Assembly (NCBI RefSeq): GCF_014839805.1
Contig: NC_051135.1
Location: forward strand, 10,605,291 to 10,669,290
Length of the DNA: 64,000 bases
Source: Manduca sexta
Lineage: Eukaryota; Arthropoda; Insecta; Lepidoptera; Sphingidae
Direction of reading: 5' to 3'
Part shown: positions 11,502 to 23,287 of the stretch, piece after piece
How the letters are laid out: each line of letters opens with the position of its first letter
Numbering within the stretch: position 1 is the stretch's first letter
The notes under the pieces: generated by a model
Told to the model about the DNA's origin: nothing
Database searches by the model: none
Seen by the model: the letters and a program-made list of their open reading frames with translations, nothing else
Position numbers and translations under genes: made by a program

Positions 11502-11760
11502 TTGCCTCGGTGGCGTAGTTGTACTGCATGCGCGGTACGGCAGCGCTCTGAGGTCCTGGGTTCGAATCCCGGGTCGGGCAAAGTGATATTTGGGTTTTTC
11601 TGCTCAGTATCAGCCCGGAGTCTGGAATTTGTGCCCGATATGGCGATATGCTCGCCCCCTATCACATCATGGGACGGAACACACTTGGCGAAAAGTGGGT
11701 GCCATGGTTGCCTCTGCATACCCCTTCGGGGATAAAATGCGTGATGTTGTGTGTGTGTGT
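11502..11760 (+). mobile_element. tRNA-derived SINE-B, full-length with target duplication
   Basis: Head tgcctcggtggcgtagttgt, B-box gggttcgaatcccggg, body gtgcccgatatggcg, atcacatcatgggacgg, hairpin-like ccccttcggggataaa, then a (TG)n tail. The flanks repeat aagtcaatca at 11492-11501 and 11761-11770, so both ends are intact. Small reading frames on either strand are by-products of the SINE. Confidence 0.93.
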
Positions 11761-12065
11761 AAGTCAATCAATCACTTTTTCTACTCACCCTTTACTACAT
11801 GTTTAAGATGTTAAACTATCACGCAATATTCATTTGTTACATAATTAAAGATCATTTAAACGTGGGAACAAGAAGAAAATTACTGTCAGAATGTTTTATT
11901 ACTAACATTAAGTTTTATTTGAACATCATAGAGTATTTGATTGTATGATACTGAGATTATAACTCATGAGTTCAATGATTGTTTAATAATTAAATTCACT
12001 TTTATAATTTTATTATATATATTTTTTTAAATTTAAAATGGTTAATATCTTTCGTTAATATGTAT

Positions 12066-12278
12066 AAAAAATCTTGTTTAACGCTCTTTTTACAGTATTA
12101 AAACTTTATATTGACAAAAATAATTACAGAATACAATTTTAGACATTTTATGGCTACGTGCAACCAGAGAGAATAATAGAATAGTCGCCGGGTGACATAT
12201 CTTCTCTTTTCCCAGCCTGCCCGCGCAGCCGAATACTTCCGGAAACGCACGATCTCATCAGCTAGGATAGCGGCACGT
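12066..12278. repeat. Unassigned repeat O, copy 2
   Basis: Colinear with 4930-5127, same strand; shared blocks are given there. The long minus-strand frame through here (12098-12526) crosses both this repeat and a SINE and is not a gene. Confidence 0.6.
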
Positions 12279-12362
12279 AAAAATCTTTTATAATATTTAC
12301 TTATAAAGCATGGATAAATATATAAATTTAATTCAATTATATAAAAATACGCCACACGTATA

Positions 12363-12685
12363 GCGACAGCCAAGTCGGGTGTGGAATGGACTGCTGAGAT
12401 GAATGTCCCCAGGTTCAATTCCAAGGGCATACATACACTTCTGACTTTTCTAAAATTATGTGTATATTCTTTGCGAATTATCACTTGCTTTAACGGTGAA
12501 GATAAAAATCGAGGGGAAACTTGCATATCTGATAAGTTCTCTACAGGAATTTTGAAGGTGTGTGAAGTTGATAAATCTGCACTAGGCCAGCGTGGTGGAC
12601 TAAGGCTTAATCCCTCTCAATAGTAGAGGAGGCCCGTGCCTAGCGGGAAAGTACAGTGGGTATAATACAGGGCTGATATAATTAT
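12363..12685 (+). mobile_element. tRNA-derived SINE-A, copy 3
   Basis: cgacagccaagtcgggtgtg head, aggttcaattccaagg B-box, actaggccagcgtggtggac, tataatacagggctgatata end. More diverged than copy 2. Confidence 0.85.
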
Positions 12686-12689
12686 TTAT

Positions 12690-13702
12690 TTTTATATTCT
12701 TTAGACGTATCACTCCAAAATTAATTCTAAATAACACGTTTTAAAACACATGACGTTCCCCCAAAAAATAATTCCACGTAATCAACCCGTAATTATCAGT
12801 TGTAATCAATTATTTAATTACAAAACGTATATCGGTAATGGTACGTTAATGATAGGAAGTTAAATCGAGCGCGAGGGAGTGGTCGAGGCGTGAACGAAAC
12901 ACCCTTTAATGATTGCTGACGATTCAGTACATTCGCGGCCATAACGCAATGGAATATAGGCTGTACTGCCATGCTAATAAAGCGTTATGTTAGGTAAACC
13001 TTATTTCGAGATAATCGAAGTTTTCTAAATATAGTTTTGTATGTAAAACTGAGATAGAGAAACTCTTTTAAGGTATTTTAACAAGTTCTAAACAAGATAC
13101 CGTTATTTAGGTAAGTTCATCAATAGGTATTTCTTTAAGCTGACGACATAAAAATCAAGATTTTGTTTTTATTTTGAGATATCGCTTTTGAGCTTAGTAC
13201 GGCAGTAGTGCGTTTGAAATAAGGGTGGAGTTGTATTTTCTTAAGTACAATCGCGCGCATACTATGTAGCGAAAGTATAGTGAGTTTAGTAGGAATTAAT
13301 TTACGCCTTATTTTTTGTCTTACGGCCGTTTTAATAAACGATCTAAATTTTAATCTTCATAATCAAGAAACTTGCTTTTGATTGGTACATTTTCACGACA
13401 GATCAAAGAAAGCGATTGGATACAGTTGTTATTTGATAAAATTAATAATTTGCTATTTTTTAATAACATTTTAATGGCAATGAAAAGACAAATCTATCGT
13501 TGCAAAAAAAAACTTGTGTTAAATAACAAACTCGGACTGACTGATCAGTCCGATATCAGTATATCGGACATTCAATGCACAGCTCCGACGAATAAGAAAT
13601 ATTTCTAGAATAACAAATCTACGTTATTTGTAGTTCTGTTTTGAAATTGAGCCCGGGGTTAAGATTATAAATAAAATCCTTACCAAACGAAACACAAACA
13701 TA
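12690..13702. other. AT-rich DNA without recognised features
   Basis: Nothing that I can support. A 78-codon frame at 13372-13608 has no recognisable domain or splice context. Confidence 0.45.
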
Positions 13703-13930
13703 ATGATTTCTTATGTTTACGCAAATGTTGGACATTAAAATTAAACTATTTTTCGAATTTTATCGCGGTTTTAATATTAAATGTAGGTAGATATTGTAAC
13801 TTTGACTTTGAGGATGAACAACATCTCAGTTCCCCCCGTGACCACGAAGGCTGCAAAGTCTTCGAAACGTCGAAACCAAAATATTAAAACCGCGATAAAA
13901 TTTGAAAAATATTTTAATTTTAACAACACA
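13703..13930. mobile_element. MITE H, longest copy
   Basis: The ends are inverted: attaaactatttttcgaattt-tatcgcggttttaat on the left, and attaaaaccgcgataaaatt-tgaaaaatattttaatttta on the right, about 40-45 bp. The centre contains ccacgaaggctgcaaagtct-tcgaaacgtcg, which recurs in the other copies. Non-coding. Confidence 0.7.
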
Positions 13931-14279
13931 AACAGTCAAACGCAGTGGCGTTTTAAGAAATTGGTGCACTAAAATAGGACCCTAAAGAACGTTACATGTA
14001 CTGAACCAAATTTTCCGGTTCTACCGAACTCTAATGTTTTCTCTCCGGTACAGCCGGATGCTAAAATGTTTATTCGTATCTAACATGTGCAAATTGGTTT
14101 TATTAGTTAGTTTTACCTCGCCTCGGTGCGTGCGTGAAAGTATTTTCCCGCCAAAACTCCGGAACCGAGCATTTTCCGGGATAGAATTCAGCTGATATTA
14201 CTATCAGGTTTATAAAATATCTATAACAAATCGTAGTTGCTTTGTAACATAATAAAGACATATTCGTATTTATGTTATA

Positions 14280-14588
14280 CTAGCGACCCGCCCCGGCTTC
14301 GCACGGGTGCAATGCTGATACTAAATAGGTACACTACAGAAAAACTGTGAACGTTGTATATAAAAACATAGCGGCCCGATCTGGCTTCGCACGGGTATAA
14401 CATAACAAAATAACAGTATTTCTCCACTATTTAATGGGTGTTATTATTATACATATAAACCTTCCTCTTGAATCACTCTATCTATAAACAAAAAATCGCA
14501 TCAAAATCTGTTGCGTAGTTTTAAAGATTTAAGCGTACAAAGGGACATAGCGACAGAGAAAGCGACTTTGTTTTATACTATGTAGTGA
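14280..14588 (-). mobile_element. Helitron-like element (family G-type) with two terminal motifs
   Basis: Minus-strand reading ends ACCCGTGCGAAGCCGG-GGCGGGTCGCTAG then T. CCCG...CGGG forms the subterminal hairpin. A second, internal copy of the same terminal motif (agcggcccgatctggcttcg) lies at 14369-14388, so a shorter element was probably extended past its first end. Body blocks: tatttctccactatttaatg, aaagattta agcgtaca-like, gacagagaaagcgactttgt. Confidence 0.7.
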
Positions 14589-15051
14589 AGTATTACGTTT
14601 TTTCACACTTTCCGACATTGCTCACTAAGTGTATTTATTTGAAATTTAGCATATAAATTAATAAGGAATTTACTTGTTTTGTAAAAAAATAATAAACAAA
14701 TATTCATATTTATAAGTGTTACGTTTTTATTCATACTTTCTAACATTGCTAGTGTCTTAAATTTCGTATGTGAAATAATCTATAAAGAAATGAATTAACG
14801 TTTACTCTTTGAAAACTTTTGATTACAATTACGATTTCAAACTTTTTACATTACTATTCCTAAACATCAATTACGGCTCAGCCTTTTTACGTATTAAAAG
14901 CTTACGTGCTTGACTGTACACGTCAGCGCAAAATAGATTAGTTTTCAATTTCGCAGACTAAAGAGTCAAACGACGTCTCCGTCAAAGTCTATTTACATTT
15001 TCTAATTACGAACATATAAATCAAATATTAAAGCAACTTATCAACTAACCA

Positions 15052-15230
15052 GGGCCCTTATTCTGTATGATAGTGTAAACGCGTTACGCGGCCGTGTCAT
15101 GTTATCTTCGACAAATGTGCGTGAAATGGTATTCTGTAAGCTAAATTTCTATAGTCCTAAACATGGCGCGTTGTGTTCCGTGCTTGTTACGCACTGTTAA
15201 AATAACGTGCGGGATAGAGAATAAGGCCCC
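15052..15230. mobile_element. MITE P with GGGCC..TTATTCT inverted ends
   Basis: Left end agggcccttattctgtatga and right end gggatagagaataaggcccc are inverted copies. Inside, acgcgttacgcggccgtg and atggcgcgttgtgttccgtg give a GC-richer, partly palindromic core. 179 bp, no coding capacity. Confidence 0.6.
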
Positions 15231-15490
15231 AGAATACTCATATTTATGCAGAATTATTTACGTTTAAAATGTATAATTATGTACCGCTTTTTAGCGACTT
15301 TTTTATGACCAATGTTTTTTTTTTCTATCGGAGCTCGGCAAAGTGACTGCTGCAGCGGATGTCAAGCGAAGTGAAGTCCAGAGAAAGATACATACAATGT
15401 TAGGAACATGGGCTCCGCCAAGATTAGTTTAGGGAAGTGCATCTTCACTTGCGCACTGTATTTCATGATATCATTATGTATTATTGAAGA

Positions 15491-15815
15491 GGCGATAGTC
15501 TAGTTGGTTGTTGAACGGACTGCTGAGACGAATGTCCGCAGGTTCAAATCCCAAGGGCACACACACCTCTGATTTTTCTAAAAAATATGTGTGTATTCTT
15601 TGTGAATTATCGTTCGCTTTAACGGTGAAGGAAAACATCGTGAGGAAACCTGTATACCTGAGAAGAACTCTATAGGAATTTCGAGGGGTGTGGAGTCTAC
15701 CAATCCGCACTAGGCCAGCGTGGTAGACTAAGGGCTAATCCCTCTCAGTAGTAGAGGAGGCCCGTGCCCAACAGTGGGACAGTATATAATACAGGGCTGA
15801 TATTATTATTATTTA
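15491..15815 (+). mobile_element. tRNA-derived SINE-A, copy 4
   Basis: gcgatagtctagttggttgt head through acagggctgatattatta end, essentially full-length (about 325 bp). Confidence 0.9.
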
Positions 15816-16228
15816 TTTCTAATTCAAATCGTGCGAATTTTGAAAACGCCTTACTTATCATAAAAAACCTCTGTAATCGATAGACTGTTGCTTATTTATT
15901 CAGTGACTAATCTATTTGCGCCCGGTTAAGAATATTATTCGCGTGCCCGAATTATTTAGTGACGTCACTGGCATATACCATTCGTTCGCCATCCTATAGA
16001 ACATCGAAGACTTAAAAACATAAAGCGCTCAAAGACTATCTTCAGAACTCTAACCGCGCCTATCCATAAATTTAAACCCAACTGACAGCCGACCGCAGTA
16101 ACTGCACACAAACGTTGGCATTTCGTAAAGTATTTCTTGCTTTAGCAATACATTTGGAGAAGCGGGTGTGTCGATGGCTCTCCACGGATTTATGTCAAAT
16201 TACCTATACCATAGCTCCCTTAGCCCAT

Positions 16229-16300
16229 TGACCTCGTTTCAAAATTGTGTTATCAACGACGAGCGAGTGATTTATTTAAAATTATTAGATTTTGTAAGAA
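16229..16300 (+). repeat. 72-bp segment shared with the flank of another SINE-B
   Basis: acctcgtttcaaaattgtgt-tatcaacgacgag and ttattagattttgtaaga match 45270-45330. In both places the segment lies directly upstream of a SINE-B copy. Confidence 0.55.
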
Positions 16301-16508
16301 TGCTTCGGAGGCGTCGGATACCCAGGTCGGACTGTTTTGGGTTTTTGTACTCAGTATCAGGTTGGAAACTGGAATATGTGCCCGATATGGCGATAGGCTC
16401 GCCCCTAATCATATCATGGGACGGAATTACACGGCGGAAAGAGGGAGTGACAGTTGCGCCTCTGTCTACCTCTTCGGGGATAAAAAGGCGTAGGTAAATG
16501 TGTGTGTA
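16301..16508 (+). mobile_element. tRNA-derived SINE-B, copy with deleted head
   Basis: Begins tgcttcggaggcg, then skips most of the tRNA-like region to cccaggtcgga and continues normally: actcagtatcagg, gtgcccgatatggcgatagg, tcttcggggataaaa, (TG)n tail. Confidence 0.8.
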
Positions 16509-16609
16509 ATTTTGCAACTTTTATTGCCAAATCGTTACTCATTGATTTAATATTTTTTAGTACTTTATAATTTTCTTTTCTACCTCCTATTATTATGTTT
16601 TAGATTTTA

Positions 16610-16755
16610 ATTCAACATATTGTTAGTGGTAAATGCTGTGTTCACCTATTAGTAGCACACATATCAGATGCTGTACCTTATTGTTTTTGTAATATTGATT
16701 GATGTAATATGTAGTGCTGTTGGTGTACCTTATTACAAATAAATAAAAGGGCGAA
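16610..16755 (+). other. Possible 3'-end sequence with poly(A) signals
   Basis: gttggtgtaccttattacaa-ataaataaaa resembles the 3' tails of lepidopteran transcripts and LINEs: two overlapping AATAAA motifs after a TG-rich stretch. No coding sequence that would belong to it is recognised upstream. Confidence 0.25.
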
Positions 16756-17072
16756 GTGAGATGGGAGTCATCCACCAATCGTTAGGAAGATAATAAATAA
16801 AGCCACGATAAGAGTTTTAAAAGTAGTTTTATTCCATCGAGTTACATTCGGGAAACCCATCCATTAGTAGACGAGTTTACTAGATTTTTGTAGACAAACA
16901 CTACTCGCCTCCTCTAATAAATATTCTTTCCCTTTCAAGCCAGCAGAAGATCCTTCTTGTATTATGTTTTCTCGAAAGAGTAACACTTATTAAATTATCC
17001 AACTCGTATTTACATTTACTTTCTTGCATTATAAAAAAAATCCAAGATGGTAAACGCCACAACTGCACTCAA

Positions 17073-17252
17073 ACAGTAACCTACGAATTCGAATTTCAAA
17101 ATAATTGGATAACAAACAGTCAGTTTTTATTTTAAAAATACACTCATCGCTTGATCTCGAACAGTAAGTAACCTACGAATTCGAATTTCAAAATAATTGT
17201 ATAACAGTCAGTTTTTATTTAAAAAAATACGCTCATCGCTTGTAACACGAAG
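17073..17252. repeat. 88-bp tandem duplication
   Basis: Two units starting at 17073 and 17161 share acctacgaattcgaatttca, aaataattg, cagtcagtttttatt and ctcatcgcttg; the second carries a few small indels. Confidence 0.8.
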
Positions 17253-17588
17253 CCAACAAAATATTCAGAATCCCCTTTTTCATTTATTACCGTAGAAGGA
17301 CTATGATTTATGTAATACCTACCTACCCAGTAGATTTTATTGCGTAAAGTCGGTGGAATTCGTCTGAAGGAACGCATAACGTTTTATTATTATTATAGTT
17401 ACCGTCACAAAATATAATTATTCGTTTTCCTGAGCAAGGGTTTTTATTACTGTTATTTTAATAATTTTATTTTAATTTTTATGAGTTTATGTGTGTGTTC
17501 AATATAGGTAGTTAGGTACCAAAATCCAGACTAATTCTTAAAGCACTGTAGTGTTTTAGTTTCGGTCATTGTAGCTATTGTGTTTTGC

Positions 17589-17806
17589 TGGTGGTAGGAT
17601 CAATTTTATATCTGCCTCAATAGCGACTACCATACACAAGGTGTTAAAACTCGCCATAGTGGCGTAAGTGTGTGGCATTCCGAAATACTTCTGCATATCT
17701 GATCCCAACAGGCCGGCATAATTGTTTCGACTGCCGAGGGTTACTTCTCTCGTCAGTCGACGTTCTATCAGACCCACTATGCCAACCTCATGGTGCAGTC
17801 ACTGCC
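17589..17806 (+). repeat. Family D repeat, copy 3
   Basis: Starts at the family end gctggtggtaggatca, with attttatatctgcc, acacaaggtgttaaaact, caacaggccggcataatt and gtcgacgttctatcagaccc. Confidence 0.8.
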
Positions 17807-17809
17807 CCG

Positions 17810-19054
17810 TACGTATGAAAAAAAGTGGACATTATATGAATTAACCAGTTATGTGTTAGGTTGAGGAGCGCAGTGCAGTCTCGAAAGGCTCTGTAATATT
17901 ATTTTATTGTGAATGAATTTCGGGTGTTGCTACTGTTTATGGCTTTATTACCAAAATGCGAGCTACTTACCATCTCAAAAACACATCATGCCTTTCTCCC
18001 CAAATGGGTAGGCAGAGTCCCTCAACCAGTCCGTCATTCATATAAACATTATGATCTGTGACAGTCATGAACCGTTTACTAAAACGAAGGATATTAAGGT
18101 TATAAAATTCATTTTTATTACCTCAGGGAACGTTCGCGCTTCCGGGATAAAATGTATCGAGGTGGTTAACCCCGGCGTAATAAATCACGCTAATCTGATG
18201 GGATGTGTAGATAATGGCCTGTGTTCTGTACAACAGTTTAGAAAGCAAAGAATTTGCAAACAAAGTATGACAAAGTTAAGTTTAGATTTCAGAGAAGAGC
18301 AAAGAAAAAATATATAATCCAATAATAATCTTTATCGGATGCACATTATACATAAATAATTAGGACACAAACAAAACATTAAGCTCAAAAGTTCGTTTGT
18401 TAGTGTGAACATGCGAATCTCGGGATTTACTAAACCTACTTTGAATTTTTCACTAATGGGAACACTATATATTTTTGAGTATATATAGGCAACTTTATAT
18501 CCCTGCAAAATATTTATCCCGGAAAAACTTTTCGCTTTCCTTATTGCTTTAAGCGACCTCTTCCAGGCAACTGTATGAGTATATAATATTATTGGCTTAA
18601 ATTTAATAACGAAAGTGAAACTGTATATTTTTTATTAAATGTAAGTATATTGTATTCTGTCATATATAAATAATCTCAAAACTGAATTCCTCCCTATCTT
18701 TCTATTTAATTAATTTATTTGCGTGATAATTACAAATTAGTTTTCCCTGAGACTCGCCGAGCTTCAACGCTCGGTGTCTAAAGTGCGTGCTACTGCCGAT
18801 CCTGGCTTACAAAAGTTGTAGTGGTGGGTGTGAGGGCGGCAAAGTTTAACTACACGTGCTAGCTTACCTTATTTATACCATTGTTTATGCCATAAATATC
18901 TCCTTTATTTAACGAAGGTGTGGATAAAAGTAACTCCACTGAGTTAATTTTACAATGTAAGTATACTTACTAATATGTCAACAAAACGTATGAGGAATGC
19001 GTACGTAGATAACAATAAAACGATGTTACCCTACCATAGAATGACGGAGCACAG
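17810..19054. other. AT-rich DNA without a recognised gene
   Basis: The 88-codon frame at 18051-18317 has no recognisable domain, no signal peptide and no clear splice sites. I cannot support it as a gene. Confidence 0.4.
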
Positions 19055-19154
19055 AAGGGCGAACATGGTCGTTTATTCCATATTGCGCAGTATCTTTGTC
19101 GGTCAAGGGTGACCATGGTCGTTTACTCCATTTTACAATATAACATTGTCGATC
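19055..19154. repeat. 50-bp tandem duplication
   Basis: Units at 19055 and 19105 share aagggYgaMcatggtcgttt-aYtccat and end ttgtcgRtc. Confidence 0.65.
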
Positions 19155-20426
19155 GAAATTTAGTAAGGAAATAGGGTGAGACTCAATAACTATACATTTT
19201 CTTATTTACATAAAAATATATTGTATTCAAAATCTAGCACATAGAAGACATTGAGACGATATTTTTTTACGGAAGTTCATAATTAATAACAACTTCAACA
19301 TTTGTATTAACTATGATTGACATTGTCCGAAATAATTCAGTATCTGAAATAAACATTTTTACCATAATAATGGTACGTTTGAATGAGTTGTGATCAGGGG
19401 TAAACCAGTTCATATGTAAGACAGGCAACTCTAATAGACCCCATAGTCTTATAGAAATCAGTTCCCTGTTACTTAATATCATTATAATCACTTTAAAAAA
19501 ACATTCACTGAATCTCATCCACATTATACAAAATTATACTCAAAAATTCTATCCTCAATATTACACGAATCCCTATCAAAGCTAGTCATAATTTATGTCC
19601 ATTCGTAATGAACTGTCTGTTTTCGCTGGCTTGTGACGTCATTCGAAACAGCGCCTGGAGGTAGTCAGAAGCAATTTGCTATAAATCTACGGTGGGACCG
19701 TCAGGCGTTTCGGTTTAGGATTGTTTTCTTTCCACAAATATGCCTAGACGCATAAATTTTAGACTGGTTTAACAATTTTAAGCTTTAAATTAAGTAATAA
19801 TTTAAGGTTTATAATGCCGTAAATTGCTTATTATTTTTAAACTTAGTTAAAATGTCGTAAATAACGGATTTCTATGTTATTTAATAACATGTTTTTGTAA
19901 TTTTAGTACACCTAATAATCGACATAATCCATAATACTAAGCATTTATTATATAAATATAAAATCTTTTAGTATAATATAGAATTTATACTATTATATAA
20001 TGGAGTTGAACTATGTCTCTTTAATTCCACAACACGCAATAAAATACAGATCACTAAAATATATTCATTGTCCGGTATGTTTTCCATAACTAAATATCAC
20101 AATTTTTAAATAAAATAACAATAATTTATCACACAAAACCTTGTACTTATTTAACATTTTTTCTGTTTACTTAGGTATGTATGTTTAACGTACAAAATTT
20201 AAACACGGCCGCATTAAAATAATTAAGCCCATAATTTGGCAGACGACACGAAAACTCCGTGGAACATCTGCGCGGGTCAGAAAACCACGCTGAAGGGTCC
20301 GGCTACACATTATACGCAGGGACGGATTTGAGAATACGTGGGGTTCTGACCTCCCTCAAAATTGTTTCAATGCGATAACCAGATGGCGATATACGTTAAT
20401 TGTGCGGCTACTACTAAGATAACTTG
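19155..20426. other. AT-rich DNA without recognised features
   Basis: 19613-19700 is GC-richer and holds a palindromic TGACGTCA. Otherwise I see nothing. Confidence 0.4.
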
Positions 20427-20551
20427 CTGGTGGTAGGATATATTTTATACCCACCCAGACAGCAATCACTATACATAAGGTATTAAAACCCGCCATACTG
20501 GCCCATGTAAGTGTAGCGTAACGGGATCAACCTGTGTATATCCAGTTTTTC
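20427..20551 (+). repeat. Family D repeat fragment, copy 4
   Basis: gctggtggtaggatatattt-tatacccaccc, taaggtattaaaacccgcca, gggatcaacctgtgtatatc. The right half is missing. Confidence 0.7.
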
Positions 20552-20644
20552 AAAAGGGAACCCGACACATCATAATATAGGTACTAATATGCATAAATGC
20601 AGTCTGCAAACCGTTCAAAGATAATTGGATTTAACATAAATTAT

Positions 20645-20705
20645 AAAAGGGAAGTTGTCAAGAATCGGGTTATATGGACCCTTAGCCACTACCCAGTACG
20701 CCCCT
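20645..20705 (+). repeat. Unassigned repeat L, copy 1
   Basis: gggaagttgtcaagaatcgg-gttatatggacccttagcca resembles 42031-42090 in intron 3 of the CS-alpha-beta gene. Confidence 0.4.
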
Positions 20706-21105
20706 GTTTTAAGCTCGACAATAATGTGCTTTGTTTTAATACGGAGCGTTTAAATCTTAATTAAATATGCGTTAGGGATGCGAGAGGCAGCCGTCCTCTT
20801 AAAGTTGTGAAATCTCTATTGTTAACGTGTTTTGTCCAGTTCTAATAAAACAATATTATTTATAAAGAACCTTTTTTGGATTTTGGCTCTGTTTATTAAT
20901 GATTGTGATCGGTGCTTAATGAGCACGCTCTGTATTTCATGAAATATAAAATATGAATGTGGGTTTTGTTAAACTTCTGCTTTTGCCTAAATATTGCTAC
21001 TAATGACTGTAACCGAGTATTATTTGAAATGATAATATAAAGCTATGTCTTTTTCTTTTATTTGCTCCTATACCAATCTAATGTAGAATCGGTTTCATAA
21101 TTTAA

Positions 21106-21285
21106 TTTCAGCCGGGAATCGTCCACTGCTGGACATAGACGTTCCCCATTGAGCGCTATAGGGACCGGTTCTGGGCCGCCCTTATCCATCAGGCTCCGGC
21201 GACCCTCACGAGGTCGTCGGTCCATCTCAAGGGGGGCCTACGCTGCGTCTCCCGGTTCGTGGTCGCCACTCCAGAACTTTTCCGT
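21106..21285 (-). pseudogene. RTE-type LINE reverse-transcriptase C-terminal remnant
   Basis: On the minus strand it reads as the tail of an RTE-clade LINE protein: a W-T-D-D-L-V-R-V-A-G block, then A-A-Q-N-R-S-L, then V-Y-V-Q-Q-W-T, each a known pattern in lepidopteran RTE C-termini, with stops and frame breaks between them. On the + strand the same region begins gtccactgctggacata. A decayed fragment; nothing upstream is preserved. Confidence 0.65.
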
Positions 21286-22376
21286 TTAACACATATTTAT
21301 TACTTCAAGTTTTTCTATTCTTAAAAACATTATATATTACAGCTAGAACTACCGATCTGTTCTTGTTCTAAACCAAAGTGAAATCGAATTAACACATTCG
21401 TTTGTGTTAGTATGATTTCGCTGAATGGGGCTCGACTAAGGCACTTCATTAGCCGATGCAAACTGAAAGAAATGTTCGATCAGTAAATGTAATGAAGATA
21501 TTCATGAATACATCAGGCTAATTACCTCGTAAACCAAACTGGCGTAGAACAAAAGATAATATCATCTTTATGAACGTAAAAAATGGCGAAGCGCGAATAA
21601 AAGACTTATTTAAAGATCCAGTTTAATTTTTTAAGTATTATAAAAAAAAAAACTACGTTACAGAATACAAAAGAACATAACTGAACTATTTTATTTACGG
21701 AAAAGACTTTGTTCGATTTTTTAAATTTTTATTTTACGTTTTATAACACCAACGTAGAAATATATTAATCTTACTGAATTTTAAATAAACTATAGACAAA
21801 TAAGTTCATTTTATATGTCATATATCGTGTCAAAAATTTATGGTTTCTAAAAAAAAAAAAACAGCCTACGAAGACTGATAGCGCATTCAAAAGACGACTT
21901 TAATTCTTTACAGCTACTTATTTTCTGTTTTTATTTTTTAAACATGTAAATTATACATGCCTAAGTAAATTATATAACATTCTTGTTATAATAAGTATGG
22001 TATAGTGTAGTACAATTTATCAATTTATTTATTTTAAATTATTATTATTCGACAATTTGAAATTCAATTAAGACATAATAACAATAATTAAACTTACAAT
22101 AATTGAACATATTTTCGTAAATACGTTATGATATATTTAGCAGCTCTACTTTGTATTGCTACTAACATTTTAACCTTAGCCAGTTCACTACACAGTCCAG
22201 TGTCTGGTTTGAAGACCCCTAAAATGTTTATTCACATTTTTTCATGCTTCATACGTTGTCCGCCATCCATTAGGCCGTGTAATGGACTCCACATAGATTA
22301 CGAAATACGAGATGCAAGCGCGGTCAGACGGACATTTTTATGAATCCTCATGCAAATTATGTTTACTAGGTATCAT
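21286..22376. other. AT-rich DNA without recognised features
   Basis: No exon or repeat that I can name. Confidence 0.4.
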
Positions 22377-22707
22377 AATAATAATATATATAATATCAGC
22401 CTTGTATTATATACTGTCCCACTGTTGGACACGGGCTTCCTCTACTACTGAGAGGGATCAGGCCTTAGTCCACCACTCTGGCCTAGTGCGGATTGGTAGA
22501 CTTCACACACCCTCGAAAATTCCTATAGAGAATTTCTCAGGTATGCAGGTTTCCTCACGATGTTTTACCTTCACCGTTAAAGCAAGCGATAATTCACAAA
22601 GAATATACACATATTTTTTTTAGAATAGTCAGAGGTGTGCCCTTGAATTTTGAACTTGCAGATATTCGTCTCGGCAGTCAGTTCCACAACCAACTAGGCT
22701 ATCGCCG
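22377..22707 (-). mobile_element. tRNA-derived SINE-A, copy 5
   Basis: Full-length minus-strand copy: 3' end atatcagccttgtattatat first, head aactaggctatcgccgc last. The B-box is damaged (gaattttgaacttgc). Confidence 0.9.
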
Positions 22708-22736
22708 CTTCTTTACTAGGTTTTGTTTTAAAAAAA

Positions 22737-22880
22737 AATGCTGAGATTGAAGATCTTGAACAGTCTAATATTGTCGGCCGAGACTTGGCTCTTCGTCGCC
22801 TTTGTCTTGGCCATCTTGAGCGCATGGAAGATGTCCGTAATGTGAAAGACGTATCTAGGTCGACTAACAGGTCACGGACC
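22737..22880 (+). pseudogene. LINE protein C-terminal remnant, part 1
   Basis: An open stretch reads L-R-R-L-C-L-G-H-L-E-R-M-E-D, like the R-W-L-G-H-x-x-R-M block near the end of insect LINE polyproteins, and continues to a stop. The matching downstream piece is at 23128-23250. Confidence 0.45.
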
Positions 22881-22955
22881 TAGGTAGCATCAGGGGTATA
22901 GTATACGGACCGGTAGGACGACCTAGGTAGCGTCGGAGGTATAGTATTTATTTTC
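22875..22955. repeat. Short imperfect tandem duplication
   Basis: cggacctaggtagcatcagg-ggtatagtat is repeated as cgacctaggtagcgtcggag-gtatagtat. It falls within the interval that separates the two LINE remnants. Confidence 0.5.
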
Positions 22956-23127
22956 TTTTTTTTTTTATACTAATTTACAACGTTGCTCAATATAATTAGC
23001 TGACTATTATTAATTGATTAGTAAACTAATAATAAAGGTTTGAGTGTGTTTTATTCGTTAGGTGTCGGAAGAGGCGAGGTTTCGCTATTTGTTACGTAAC
23101 TCACCTCTCTCCTTGAGATATGGTATA

Positions 23128-23250
23128 AGGTGACCTGCAGCAACTTCAAGCCAAGAACTGGAGAGAACTGACACAGTACAGGGACAGCTGGACAACTGTC
23201 GTTTCGGAAATCAAGATGCAATTCGGGTCGCTGATACAGCGGAGTTAGTT
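23128..23250 (+). pseudogene. LINE protein C-terminal remnant, part 2
   Basis: An open stretch reads D-L-Q-Q-L-Q-A-K-N-W-R-E-L, then R-D-S-W-T-T-V-V and a stop. This matches the D-L-x-x-L-x-x-x-N-W-R-x-L..R-x-x-W-R pattern that ends insect RTE/CR1-like LINE proteins. With 22737-22880 it is one broken copy. Confidence 0.5.
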
Positions 23251-23287
23251 TTAGTTAGATTTTCTTCGCGTCTCAGGTCGCAAAACA

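Noticed and set aside
11502..11580. tRNA gene at the SINE-B head
   Set aside because: A- and B-box are present but the cloverleaf is not kept, and the sequence continues into the SINE body.
11502..11767. Overlapping frames on both strands resembling a conserved peptide
   Set aside because: All lie in a full-length SINE-B; similar peptides appear wherever that SINE occurs.
12098..12526. 142-codon minus-strand open frame
   Set aside because: It runs through repeat O and a SINE-A in the wrong sense; no domain and no splice context.
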